Shown here: positions 42,852 to 53,032 of the stretch, piece by piece
Layout: each line of letters starts with the position of its first letter
How positions within the stretch are numbered: the stretch's first letter is position 1
Assembly: GCF_031951985.1 (NCBI RefSeq)
Contig: NZ_JAVLVU010000001.1
Location: 4,154,001-4,218,000 of the forward strand
Source of the DNA: Mucilaginibacter terrae
GTDB taxonomy: Bacteria; Bacteroidota; Bacteroidia; Sphingobacteriales; Sphingobacteriaceae
Direction of reading: 5' to 3'
Length of the DNA: 64,000 nucleotides
Notes under the pieces: generated by a model
Told to the model about the DNA's origin: nothing
What the model saw: only the letters and a program-made list of their open reading frames with translations
Databases searched by the model: none
Program-made: the position numbers and the translations under genes

Positions 42852-45665
42852 ATGGTAAACAAAAAATTATATATCGCATTTTTACTGTTGCCTTTGCAGG
42901 TATTTGCGCAGGCGCTAAAGGTAAACAACCTGCAATGCGAGTACAAAGCCGCACCGCAGGGTGTGGAGGCTGCATCGCCAAAATTGAGCTGGCAGTTGCA
43001 AAGCAGCGGGCATAATATTCTCCAAACCTCGTACCGGGTACTGGTGGCCGATAATGCCGAAGCATTGGCCAAAAACACAGGCAACATTTGGGATTCGAAA
43101 AAGGTAAGTTCGTCGGCATCTATACAGGTACTATACCAGGGCAAGCCCCTGCAGGCGGCCAAAACTTATTATTGGAAGGTGATGGTTTGGGATAACCAGC
43201 AACACACCTCAGGATGGAGCAAACCTGCCGAATGGCAAATGGGCCTGTTAACCAAAGCCGACTGGAAAGGCGCGCAGTGGATAGCCTATGATAAACTCCC
43301 CGACTCATCGCACATTACCCCGCTTATTCACTTACGCGGCCCCAAAAAGTTAGGCTTAGCCAATGATGTGCTGCCCTTGCTGCGCAAAACAGTTTCGATT
43401 AAAAAGCCCGTTAAAAAGGCTACCCTATACATAAGCGGCTTAGGCCATTTTGAGCTGAGCGTAAACGGTACCAAAACCGGCGACCATTTCCTCGACCCGG
43501 GATGGACGGGCTATGATAAGCAAGCCCTGTACGTGGCGCTTGATGTAACCAAACAACTCAAGCAAGGCGAAAATGCCATAGGGGTAATGCTGGGCAACGG
43601 TTTCTTTTTTATTCCGCGCGATGTGCGTTACCGCAAAATGACTGGGGCATACGGCTATCCTAAAATGATATGCCGCCTGGTAACCGAATATACCGACGGT
43701 ACTACCGAAAGCGTAATAAGCGACCCAAGCTGGAAAACCGCACCAGGTCCAATTACCTATACCAGCATTTACGGCGGCGAAGATTACAACGCTAACCTGG
43801 AGCAGAAGGGATGGAACAAACCCGGCTTTAACGATGCGGCCTGGAAAAAGGCTATCGTTGTTGATGGCATCCCCAATTTAGATGCACAGGTTGCCGAGCC
43901 GCTGAAAGTGTTTGAGCAATTCACCGCCAAAAGCATCAAGAATTTGGGCGAGGGCGTTACCGGTCAGTATAGCAAACCTAAAGACAGTACCATTAAGCAG
44001 CAGGTAATGCGCAGCCGGTATTTGTATGATTTTGGGCAGAACCTCTCGGGTATTTTTGAATTGAAGGTAAAAGGCAAAAAAGGCGATACCGTGCGCGTTT
44101 ATCCTGCCGAGTTGCTGGCTGCCGAGGGAACGATAAACCAAAAAGGTTCGGGTAACCCGCATTATTATGATTACGTGTTGAAAGGCGATGGCGAAGAAGT
44201 TTGGCAGCCGCGTTTTACCTACTATGGTTTCAGGTATATTCAGGTAGAAAATGCCGTTGCACCGGGGGAGACAAATCTGCACAAACTGCCTGTGATAAGC
44301 GGGTTGAAGAGTTTGCACACGCGTAATGCTGCGCCAATTGTGGGTGAGTTTTCTTGCTCCAACGAGTTGTTTAATAAAACTTTTGCGCTGATAGACTGGG
44401 CGATAAAGAGCAATATGGCCAGCGTGTTTACCGATTGCCCGCACCGCGAAAAGCTGGGATGGCTGGAGGAAGCGCACTTGGTGGGTGGTTCAATACGCTA
44501 TATTTATGATATTTCTAATTTGAGCCGCAAGTGTATTAACGATATGCAGGTATCTCAAACAGCCGAAGGCCTGGTGCCCGAAATTGCACCGGAGTTTACC
44601 AATTTTGGCGGCATTTTCCGCGATTCGCCCGAGTGGGGGAGTAATTCCATTATCATGCCCTGGTACGTTTACCAATGGTACGGCGATAAAAAAGTACTGG
44701 CCGATAGCTACAGTATGATGCAGCGTTATCTCACTTACCTGGCAGGTATGGCCAAAGAAAATATACTGAGCCAGGGTTTGGGCGATTGGTTCGACATCGG
44801 TCCAAAATCGCCAGGATTATCGCAAAACACCCCACAGGGCATCACAGCAACGGCTATTTATTATTACGACCTGAACATCATTAGCCAGATAGCCCGCATG
44901 CTGGGCAAACCTGCCGATGCCGTTAAATATGAAAAACTGGCTGTTGAGGTGCGCAAAGCCTTCAACCAAAAATTCTTTAACCCGCAAACCAAGCAATACG
45001 GCACCGGCAGCCAAACGGCCAATGCCATGGCGGTATACTTTAGTTTGGTGGACGCTAAAGACAAGGAAGCCGTAATTGCCAATATTGTACAGGAGATAAA
45101 AGATCACAATAATACACTCACCGCGGGCGATATTGGTTACCGTTACCTGCTCCGGGTACTTGATGATGCCGGCCGTTCGGACGTGATATTTGACATGAAC
45201 AACCGCTCAGATGTACCGGGTTATGGCTATCAGTTGGCCAAGGGTGCTACTGCGTTAACCGAATCATGGCAGGCGCTGCCTGGTGTGTCAAACAATCACC
45301 TGATGCTGGGCCACATTATGGAATGGTTTTACAGCGGTCTGGGTGGCATTAAACAGCCTGATAATGTCAATGGTGTTGGTTTCAGGGCTATCGACATAAG
45401 GCCCGAACCAGTGGGTGATGTAACATCGGCGCAAGCCAAAACGCAGTCGCCTTACGGTACCATCAGCACTAAATGGGAGAAAAAGAACGGCACTTTTGTG
45501 CTGGATGTAGAGATACCCGCCAACAGCCGGGCAACGGTTTACCTACCGGTTGCCAAAACTGCAAAGCTGAGCATGAACGGTAACGTTGTGCAGGCTTCAG
45601 CGTATGAGAAGGGTAAGGCTATAGTAAAAGTGGGTTCGGGAGTTTATAGGTTTGAGGCGAGGTAA
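42852..45665 (+). CDS. alpha-L-rhamnosidase, GH78
   Basis: It releases L-rhamnose from rhamnogalacturonan side chains or backbone oligomers. The 937-residue protein has a signal peptide (ends VFAQ). An N-terminal fibronectin-like domain (PKLSWQLQSSGHNILQTSYR) is followed by the Bac_rhamnosid_N sandwich (ATLYISGLGHFELSVNGTKT, LDPGWTGYDKQALY), the conserved beta domain (YDFGQNLSGIFELKVKGKKG) and the (alpha/alpha)6 barrel. The barrel carries the hallmark FTDCPHREKLGWLEEAHLVG and APEFTNFGGIFRDSPEWGSN. A C-terminal beta domain ends the protein. It is complete and is the last gene of the GH95-GH2-GH78 operon. Confidence 0.95.
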   Translation: MVNKKLYIAFLLLPLQVFAQALKVNNLQCEYKAAPQGVEAASPKLSWQLQSSGHNILQTSYRVLVADNAEALAKNTGNIWDSKKVSSSASIQVLYQGKPLQAAKTYYWKVMVWDNQQHTSGWSKPAEWQMGLLTKADWKGAQWIAYDKLPDSSHITPLIHLRGPKKLGLANDVLPLLRKTVSIKKPVKKATLYISGLGHFELSVNGTKTGDHFLDPGWTGYDKQALYVALDVTKQLKQGENAIGVMLGNGFFFIPRDVRYRKMTGAYGYPKMICRLVTEYTDGTTESVISDPSWKTAPGPITYTSIYGGEDYNANLEQKGWNKPGFNDAAWKKAIVVDGIPNLDAQVAEPLKVFEQFTAKSIKNLGEGVTGQYSKPKDSTIKQQVMRSRYLYDFGQNLSGIFELKVKGKKGDTVRVYPAELLAAEGTINQKGSGNPHYYDYVLKGDGEEVWQPRFTYYGFRYIQVENAVAPGETNLHKLPVISGLKSLHTRNAAPIVGEFSCSNELFNKTFALIDWAIKSNMASVFTDCPHREKLGWLEEAHLVGGSIRYIYDISNLSRKCINDMQVSQTAEGLVPEIAPEFTNFGGIFRDSPEWGSNSIIMPWYVYQWYGDKKVLADSYSMMQRYLTYLAGMAKENILSQGLGDWFDIGPKSPGLSQNTPQGITATAIYYYDLNIISQIARMLGKPADAVKYEKLAVEVRKAFNQKFFNPQTKQYGTGSQTANAMAVYFSLVDAKDKEAVIANIVQEIKDHNNTLTAGDIGYRYLLRVLDDAGRSDVIFDMNNRSDVPGYGYQLAKGATALTESWQALPGVSNNHLMLGHIMEWFYSGLGGIKQPDNVNGVGFRAIDIRPEPVGDVTSAQAKTQSPYGTISTKWEKKNGTFVLDVEIPANSRATVYLPVAKTAKLSMNGNVVQASAYEKGKAIVKVGSGVYRFEAR

Positions 45666-45722
45666 GTGCCCCACCCCGACCATCCCCGGTAGGGAGGGAG
45701 ATAGGGAAGAGATTGCCCCGCC

Positions 45723-45746
45723 GTTGTCTGTGTCCTCACAGACAAC
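45723..45746. repeat. perfect 10-bp-stem hairpin
   Basis: GTTGTCTGTG pairs with CACAGACAAC around TCCT. It lies in the gap after GH78, next to GC-rich repeat debris; no T-run follows directly, so it is more likely an interspersed repeat than a terminator. Confidence 0.55.
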
Positions 45747-45874
45747 TATGTAGGCGAGTGTATAAACACTGTTCAATACATTTAATTAAATACCTGATTG
45801 AACAGAGGAGTAATTAAGAAGAAAAAGAGATTATTTTCGATTTTTTCATGATTTTCAGAGATAAAAAGTACGAG

Positions 45875-47002
45875 ATGAAATATAAAAAAATAGGTTTAGT
45901 GCTGAGTTTGTTATTTTTTGCAGCTGCTACACTTTTGGCGCAAAAGGCAAAAAAGGAAGTGCCCGAAAGCGTAATGAACGACATTTACGAAAAGATAAAA
46001 ACGCCGCACAAATATGGACTGGCGCTGGTTCCAGTGGAGAACAGCAAGAAAATGGATTGCCCAACCGTGTTCCGTAAAAATGGGCAGTGGTACATGAGCT
46101 ACATTATTTTCGACGGCCGTGGTTACGAAACCTGGTTGGCTCACAGTACCGACTTATTGAACTGGAAAACCACCGGCCGCATCCTCTCTTTTACCGATAC
46201 TACCGATTGGGACAGCAACCAAAAAGCGGGCTACGTAGGCCTACAAGATCCTAAATGGGGTGGCAGCTACGAACTTCAAAAGTATGATAATAAGTACTGG
46301 ATGTCGTACTTTGGTGGAAACAGCACCGGTTATGAAAAAGGTCTGTTATCAATCAATATGGCTTACACCGAAAAGGACCCCGCCGTGGTACACGAGTGGA
46401 GCCGTTTGCCAAAACCAGTGCTCATGTCTACCGACAGCAATGTGCAGTGGTGGGATAACCACACCATGTATAAGGAAACGGTGCTTTGGGATAAAAAGAA
46501 ATCGTTGGGGCATCCTTTCATTATGTATTACAATGCCAACGGCGACAGCGTGAACAAAAAGCGTGGTGCCGAGCGTATAGGCATGGCTTTTTCGGACGAT
46601 TTAAAAACCTGGACGCGTTACAAGAACAACCCGCTATTAGACCATAACATTGGCATAACCGGCGACCCATACCTGCAAAAAATTGGCGATGTTTGGGTAA
46701 TGTTCTATTTCGGGGCATTTTGGAAAGACAAGGGAGGCGCGTTCAACCGTTTTGCCTGCTCATACGACCTGGAAAACTGGACCGAATGGAAAGGTGACGA
46801 CCTAATCAAATCAAGCGAGCTGTATGACGATATGTTTGCGCATAAATCATGCGTAATAAAATGGAAAGGTGTGATTTACCACTACTATTGCGCAGTAAAT
46901 AAGGCCGATCAGCGTGGTATTGCGGTAGCTACCTCAAAAGATATGGGCAAGAGTAAATTGAACTTTATTGCTCCCCCGCCGCCGAAAGCGAAGAAGAATT
47001 AA
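45875..47002 (+). CDS. exported five-bladed beta-propeller glycoside hydrolase-like protein (GH43/GH117-type)
   Basis: The 375-residue protein starts with a signal peptide (MKYKKIGLVLSLLFFAAATL, ends LLAQ). The rest has propeller blade motifs of GH43/GH117/GH130-like enzymes: MDCPTVFRKNGQWYMSYIIF with an Asp suited as base, LQDPKWGGSYELQKYDNKYW, NHTMYKETVLW, GITGDPYLQKIGDVWVMFYF and AHKSCVIKWKGVIYHYY. The longer frame from ATG 45848 would put nine polar residues before the signal, so 45875 is preferred. In a pectin locus an arabinan or galactan side-chain glycosidase is plausible; the exact family is not settled by eye. Confidence 0.78.
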   Translation: MKYKKIGLVLSLLFFAAATLLAQKAKKEVPESVMNDIYEKIKTPHKYGLALVPVENSKKMDCPTVFRKNGQWYMSYIIFDGRGYETWLAHSTDLLNWKTTGRILSFTDTTDWDSNQKAGYVGLQDPKWGGSYELQKYDNKYWMSYFGGNSTGYEKGLLSINMAYTEKDPAVVHEWSRLPKPVLMSTDSNVQWWDNHTMYKETVLWDKKKSLGHPFIMYYNANGDSVNKKRGAERIGMAFSDDLKTWTRYKNNPLLDHNIGITGDPYLQKIGDVWVMFYFGAFWKDKGGAFNRFACSYDLENWTEWKGDDLIKSSELYDDMFAHKSCVIKWKGVIYHYYCAVNKADQRGIAVATSKDMGKSKLNFIAPPPPKAKKN

Positions 47003-47343
47003 GGGTTTCTACAGATATAGAAACCTGTCATCTCGAACGATAGCAAGCGATTAATATAACGCATAGGATTCCTCCTAACGTCGGAATGACAGGTGGTGAA
47101 ATACTGCGAGAGGTGCAGTTTGCGTTAGGGATAGTAGCGTAAAGCCCGGAACGCAGCATAGCGAAGTGAGGACTTGCAGCGGATAGCCCGGGCCGGAGGC
47201 AACGCCCATATTGGTTATAGAGTTAATTAGAAACAAAACCGTCATTGCGAGGAACGAAGCAATCTCTGAACTTAGCATAGTGACGCCTACGCAGCGATTG
47301 CTTCGTTCCTCGCAATGACGTGTAAATAAAAAAATATTACTCC
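47003..47343. repeat. gap filled with interspersed hairpin repeats
   Basis: There is no gene. CCTGTCAT (47024-47031) and ATGACAGG (47086-47093) bound one hairpin. A GC-rich unit with GCGTTAGGGATAGTAGCG follows near 47121. A perfect 25-bp inverted repeat comes next, arms 47240-47264 (starting CGTCATTGCGAGG) and 47296-47320. A degenerate half of the last unit is at 30812-30841. Confidence 0.8.
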
Positions 47344-49747
47344 ATGCGGTTAAAGTTTTTAAGTGTATTAGCAGTATTAATGTTTAGCCTGGCTGTGGCG
47401 TATGCCCAAACCGGACGTAAGGTAGAAAGCTTCAACAGCAACTGGCGGTTTTATTTAGGTGACGAAAATAACGCTAAATATGCTGATTATAATGATAGCG
47501 AATGGCGGCAACTTACTGTTCCGCATGACTGGAGCATTGAGGGAAAGTTTGACGAAAAGAACCCGACCGGGCAGGCCGGAGGTGGTTTGCCAGCCGGCAT
47601 AGGCTGGTACCGCAAAACGTTCACCGTACCGCAAACTGCGCAGGGCAAGAATGTTTTTATTGATTTTGACGGTGTGTATTGCAACAGTGAAGTTTGGATA
47701 AACGGGCATTCGCTGGGTAAGCGGCCTAACGGGTATATCTCGTTTCAGTATGATTTAACGCCTTATTTAAATTATGGTGCGCAAAAAAATGTTATAGCCG
47801 TTAAGGTAGATAATTCGGCACAGCCTAATTCGCGCTGGTATAGCGGGTCGGGTATTTACCGCAATGTGTGGTTAACCACTACCTCAAAATCATACATACC
47901 GCAGTGGGGAACGTTTGTAACTGCACAGGTTAATGCGGCTAATGCTATTGTGCACATGCAAACGCAGGTAGTGGTTAAGCAAAAAGGATTACATTTAAAG
48001 GCTTCGGTACTTACGCAATCGGGGCAGCTGGTTAACTCTATTACCACTGCTTTAGATGGTAACGACAGTCTGGCTACCATCAATCAAAATATCATAGTAG
48101 GTCAGCCTAAATTATGGTCGGTTGATAACCCTTATTTGTACAAAGTGGTTTTTCAGGTGCTTTCGGGTAAGCAGGTTATAGATAAGTACGTTACGCCAAT
48201 AGGCATCCGCAGCTTTAATTTTGATGCAGATAAGGGCTTTTCGCTCAATGGTGAGCGCATGAAAATAAAGGGTGTTTGTATGCACCATGATTTAGGTGCG
48301 TTAGGCGCGGCTGTAAACGTGCGTGCTATGGAGCGCCAGCTGGAGATTTTGAAAGCCATGGGTTGTAATGCTATCCGCACCTCACACAATCCACCTGCGC
48401 CGGAGTATCTTGGTTTGTGCGACCGTATGGGCTTTATTGTGATGGATGAAGCCTTTGATATGTGGGCCAAAAAGAAGAACAAGCAGGATTATTACCAGTA
48501 TTTCCCCGCATGGCACAAGGCGCGATTTGGAAGACCAGATCAAGCGCGACCGTAACCACCCATCGGTTATGATGTGGAGTATTGGTAATGAGATACGCGA
48601 ACAGTTTGACAGCACAGGAATTACCATCACCCGCGAACTGGTTAAAATTGTAAAGGACTTAGATAATACCCGTCCCGTAACTACGGCATTGAGCGAGGCC
48701 GATGGCAAGAAAAATTTCCTGTATAAATCGGGTGCGCTGGATATTTTGGGCTTCAACTATCACCCCGAAACTTATGCCGATTTCCCTAAGAATTATCCCG
48801 GCGAAAAATTTGTAGCGGCCGAAACCATTTCGGGCTATGCTACCCGCGGATATTATGATACCCCTACCGATAGCACCCGCCACTGGCCTACCAGTTCTAA
48901 AGCCAACTTTACGCAGGGTAACGACCAATTTGCCGTGCCTGCGTACGATAATGTGGCTGCCTATTGGGGATCTACCCATGAGGAAACCTGGAAGCTGATA
49001 AAAAAATATGACTACCTATCGGGCGAATTTGTATGGTCGGGTTTTGACTTTATTGGCGAACCGGTACCTTACCCATGGCCTGCCCGTAGTTCGTATTATG
49101 GTATTATTGATTTAGCGGGTTTCCCTAAAGATGTGTACTATATGTACCAAAGCGAGTGGACCGATAAGCCGGTGCTTCACCTTTTACCCCATTGGAACTG
49201 GGAAACCGGCAAAACGGTAGATGTATGGGCGTATTACAATAATGCCGACGAAGTAGAGCTGTTTCTGAACGGCCGCTCCTTAGGCACCCGTAGCAAACAG
49301 GGTGAAGACCTGCACGTAGTTTGGAAAGTACCTTTTGAACCGGGTGTGCTCAAAGCGGTATCACGTAAAGACGGTAAAGTGGTGTTAACCGAAGAAAAGC
49401 GTACCGCAGGTAAACCTGCCAAAATTGAACTGATTGCCGACCGTAAGCTTATTAAATCTGACGGTAAAGACCTATCTTTTATAACAGTGCGCATTTTAGA
49501 TGCCGCCGGTAATGTGTTGCCCGATGCTGACAATCTAGTGAACTTTACCATTAAAGGCAAAGGCACTTTAGCTGGGGTGGATAATGGCGCGCAGGCAAGT
49601 ATGGAATCATTTAAGGAACCACAACGTAAGGCTTTTCATGGGCTTTGTTTAGCTATTGTACAAGCAAGCAAAAGCCCGGGTTTAGTAACCTTTACCGCTC
49701 GTGCTGAAGGTTTAATGCCCGCTACGGTGACTATAAAAGTGAAGTAA
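47344..49747 (+). pseudogene. GH2 beta-galactosidase, single-base frameshift
   Basis: The 5' frame gives a signal peptide (ends VAYAQ), the GH2 sugar-binding domain (WRQLTVPHDWSIEGKF, GIGWYRKTFTVPQ), the Ig-like domain and the start of the barrel (MKIKGVCMHHDLGALG, RTSHNPPAPEYLGLCDRMGF). It then fails after PAWHKA. The +1 frame resumes RDLEDQIKRDRNHPSV with acid/base SIGNEIREQ and nucleophile LSGEFVWSGFDFIGEP, then a DUF4982-type and an Ig-like C-terminal domain to 49747. One extra G at 48519-48520 accounts for the break; the corrected product would have about 800 residues. All catalytic residues are present, so a sequencing indel is a live alternative to true loss. Confidence 0.85.
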
Positions 49748-49761
49748 TTAACCCCACCCAA

Positions 49762-49793
49762 CCCTCTCCGCCTTAGGCGGAAGGGCTCTTTTT
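49762..49793 (+). terminator. hairpin with T-run after the GH2 gene
   Basis: TCCGCC and GGCGGA pair around TTA-type loop within CCCT...AGGG, followed by TTTTT. It contains the same CCGCCTTAGGCGGA core seen at 30779-30792, so it is both a repeat and a plausible terminator. The remaining gap to 50000 shows no gene. Confidence 0.55.
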
Positions 49794-49999
49794 AGCATGT
49801 GACTTTTTTAAGAATTTAGCCCTGCAATTTTTTAAAGCCCTCCCTTTTGGGGAGGCTATAACTGGTTAAGATAATATGTTACAATAGGTGGCGAAGATGA
49901 TATAGGGTAACGTATTATCTATCCGATAGTTTTGCTTGCAAGGCAATGGCGTTCTCAGCCATGCCGACCAATTAAACCCAATTATCAGTTTTTATATAG

Positions 50000-51578
50000 A
50001 TGAAAAGCTTACCGGCTCTCGATCTTGGTGTTATTGCTATATACCTGTTGGCCATGTTGCTGGTTGGCTTTTACTTTTCGCGCAAAAACAAAAGTGCCGA
50101 ACAGTTTACCAAAGCATCGGGCACCATACCTGGTTGGGCCTTGGGTATATCAATATATGCTACTTTTTTAAGCAGCAATACTTTTTTGGGCGTGCCGGGC
50201 AAAACCTTCGGCACCAACTGGAACGCTTTTGTGTTCAGCCTTTCTATGCCGCTGGCGGCCTGGTTTGCAGTTAAATACTTTGTGCCTTTTTACCGTAATA
50301 CGGGCGAGGTTTCGGCTTACACCCATCTTGAGCACCGTTTTGGTGCCTGGGCACGTACTTATGCTGTAATTTGCTTTTTGCTTACACAATTGGCGCGTAT
50401 GGGTTCAATATTTTTCGGTATAGCATTGAGTTTGCAGGCGCTTACCGGTTTTAGTATGAAGATGATCATCATCACCATGGGCATCTGTATCATCATCTAT
50501 ACCGTTCTTGGGGGCATCGAAAGCCGTGATATGGACCGAGGTGGTACAAGGGATTATTAAAACCTTTGGTGCGTTGCTCATCCTCTATATTATTATTACC
50601 AATATGCCGGGCGGCGTAAGTAAAATGGTTGAAATAGGTAACGCTGATAGCAAGTTTAGTTTGGGCAGCCTCGCGCCCGATTTTACTACCTCCACCTTTT
50701 GGGTGGTGCTGTTGTACGGCTTTTTTATCAACCTCAATAATTTTGGTATGGACCAAAATTATGTGCAGCGTTATCATACGGCAACATCATCCAAACAAGC
50801 CGCAAAATCAATTTGGTTATGCGTTTGGCTGTATGTTCCGGCCTCGTTATTGTTTTGTGTTATTGGTTCGGCTTTGTATGCTTACTACCAGGTTAATCCA
50901 GAGCTTACCGAAGCTATTCGTCATCAGGTGGCAACAGAGCGTTTGCCCGGAGCATCGGCTGTCGATATCGCCCAAATGGCTTCATTATTAAAACCCGAAG
51001 ATTATGGCGATAAGGTGATGCCCAACTTTATGGTTACCAAAATACCAGCGGGCTTGGTAGGGTTAATAGTTTCAGCCATCTTATCGGCCGCCATGAGCAC
51101 CATTAGTTCAGGTATGAATGCCTCGGCCACGGTGTTTGCCGAAGATATTTACAAGCGCTACTTCAAATCAAATATTAGCCAGAAACAAAACATGAACTTG
51201 CTGCATACAGCTACTGTTGTGGCAGGTGTTGCTGGTGTAGCCGCAGGTATAGCCATGATAGGCGTAAAAAGCGTACTCGATGTATGGTGGCAACTATCGG
51301 GCATATTTGCCGGGGGTATGCTGGGCCTGTTTTTGCTGGGTATCATCAGTAAGCAAACCCGTAACCATGAGGCTATTGTTGCCATCATTATCGGTATCAT
51401 CGTTATTTTGTGGATGACGCTTTCGCCGCTTTTGCCGGCCAGTTATGGCATGCTGCGCAACGTGTTGCACCAAAACATGGTAATTGTTATTGGTACGCTG
51501 GTTATCTTTTTAACAGGTATTATACTCACCCGCATCAAACAAAATAAGGCTGCTCAAACAGCGGCTGCAAATCATTAA
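50000..51578 (+). pseudogene. sodium/solute symporter (SSS family), single-base frameshift
   Basis: An inner-membrane sodium-coupled sugar or uronate transporter. The first frame holds helices 1-5 (LGVIAIYLLAMLLVGFYFSR, GISIYATFLSSNTFLGVPGK, SAYTHLEHRFG) up to IIIYTVLGGIE. The +1 frame continues AVIWTEVVQGIIKTFGALLI with the rest of the family fold (NNFGMDQNYVQRYHTATSSK, GLIVSAILSAAMSTISSGMN, GIFAGGMLGLFLLGIISK). One extra A in 50520-50522 explains the break; the corrected protein has about 525 residues, standard for the family. It is probably co-transcribed with the aldolase gene (ATG 31 bases after its stop). The substrate is likely a pectin-derived monosaccharide. Confidence 0.85.
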
Positions 51579-51609
51579 TTCATTTATCTATTTGTTCCCT
51601 TATACTATA

Positions 51610-52560
51610 ATGACTACCAATAATTCAACATCAGCCAAAAAAGGTTTTATCCCGGTAATGGTTACCCCATTTACTGAAACAGGTAAGATAGATTTTAATG
51701 CCCTAACCGGCTTAACCGAATTTTATCTCGAAGCCGGTGCGGCAGGCTTGTTTGCCAATTGCCTCTCGAGCGAGATGTTTGAACTGGATGAAGCAGAACG
51801 TATACAACTTATTGAGCATGTGCTAAAAGTAACAAACGGTAGTGTACCTGTAGTAGCAACCGGCACCTTTGGCGGCCCAATAGCCAAACAAGCCGGATTT
51901 GTAAACCGCGTAGCCGATACTGGTGTACAGGCCGTGATAGGCGTAACAGGTTTGTTGGCCGATGAAAACGAAAGCGACGAAGGGTTTAACGGCAGGGTAG
52001 AGGAACTGATGCAGTTAACCGGCAATGTATCGTTGGGGTTTTACGAGTGCCCCGTGCCTTATAAAAGATTGATATCACCAAAACAGTTAGAGCAATTTGT
52101 GGCAACCGGCCGGGTAACTTACCATAAGGATACCTGTTTAGATATTGAGCAGATTAAGGCAAAACTGAAAGCCACGGAGAGCAACCCTAACTTTGGTTTG
52201 TACGATGCCTACATGGCGCATGCCGTCGATTCATTAAAAGCAGGCTCGGCTGGTTTATCGTGTATACAGGGTAATTATTTCCCTGAACTGATTGTATGGT
52301 TATGCGATAATTACAACAATGAGGCGTTAGCGGCTGAGGTTGATCGTGTACAACAATTTTTTATCAGCAATATGGATGTAATGCACAACGTGTATCCAAA
52401 GGTTGCAAAATATTATCTTCAAAAGCGGGGTGTTAATATTACCGATTTTACCCGTCGCGATGTTGGTGTTTTTACTCCCCAGATTAAGCAGCAGGTTGAT
52501 ACATTATACGATGATTACATGGGCTTGCAACAGCATTTGGAATTGAAAAGTAGCATTTGA
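51610..52560 (+). CDS. DapA/N-acetylneuraminate lyase family aldolase
   Basis: A cytoplasmic class I aldolase of 316 residues. KGFIPVMVTPFTETGKIDFN is the usual N-terminus; the GxxGE-like position reads CLSSEMFELDEAER; the catalytic Tyr is in GFYECPVPYKR and the Schiff-base Lys in VTYHKDTCLD. The family includes dihydrodipicolinate synthase, 2-keto-3-deoxygluconate and 2-keto-3-deoxy-L-fuconate/rhamnonate aldolases. Because UxaA makes 2-keto-3-deoxygluconate and no KdgK is seen, a sugar-acid aldolase is more likely than lysine biosynthesis. The frame opens at TTG 51592, but ATG 51610 is the natural start. Confidence 0.82.
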   Translation: MTTNNSTSAKKGFIPVMVTPFTETGKIDFNALTGLTEFYLEAGAAGLFANCLSSEMFELDEAERIQLIEHVLKVTNGSVPVVATGTFGGPIAKQAGFVNRVADTGVQAVIGVTGLLADENESDEGFNGRVEELMQLTGNVSLGFYECPVPYKRLISPKQLEQFVATGRVTYHKDTCLDIEQIKAKLKATESNPNFGLYDAYMAHAVDSLKAGSAGLSCIQGNYFPELIVWLCDNYNNEALAAEVDRVQQFFISNMDVMHNVYPKVAKYYLQKRGVNITDFTRRDVGVFTPQIKQQVDTLYDDYMGLQQHLELKSSI

Positions 52561-53032
52561 TCAAGAGTTTCAGGTTTGATCATTTTATTAAGTCGTTTTT
52601 GAGTCTGTAAGAATTTTCGATTTATCAAATTTGTACCAATTGTGCTAAATGATTAACTATTTCTTTATATACAATTCAATTATTTATGAGCTTATTATAA
52701 AAACGAATATTAACAATATTCTATAAAATGTAACTGGCTGTAACATTGCTTTAAACGGTCTTATTTTGCTGGAATTCAATGTCAATATCATACAATAAAT
52801 TGATAAGAAGTGTTAAAAAACTGTTTTTACGATATTGGATATTTGTAATCTAACCAGTTCGTAAAAGCTAATATAATTCATAAACCAATACTTTAAACCT
52901 ATTCAAATAGCTAATAATCAGTTTTTTGTGTAGTTGGTACACTAAGGTGCGCGGCTGAGGTAACTGTTTATAAGCAAGGTGAGTAACCGTAAGTATGATG
53001 ATATATTTACAAATTGGTGTTTTATCGATAAT
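52561..53032. other. AT-rich gap upstream of the isomerase-SusCD operon
   Basis: There is no convincing gene or terminator. It should hold the promoter of the following operon, but I find no exact TAnnTTTG; TATTTTG-like and GATATTTG sequences at about 52762-52850 are near misses. Upstream bases 52979-53032 are open in the isomerase frame. Confidence 0.4.

Noticed and set aside
43878..44477. 199-codon minus-strand frame
   Set aside because: Shadow of the GH78 gene; composition follows the codons of the real gene.
49936..50274. 112-codon + strand frame overlapping the symporter start
   Set aside because: Different frame from the clear membrane protein; Tyr/Cys-rich with no family features.
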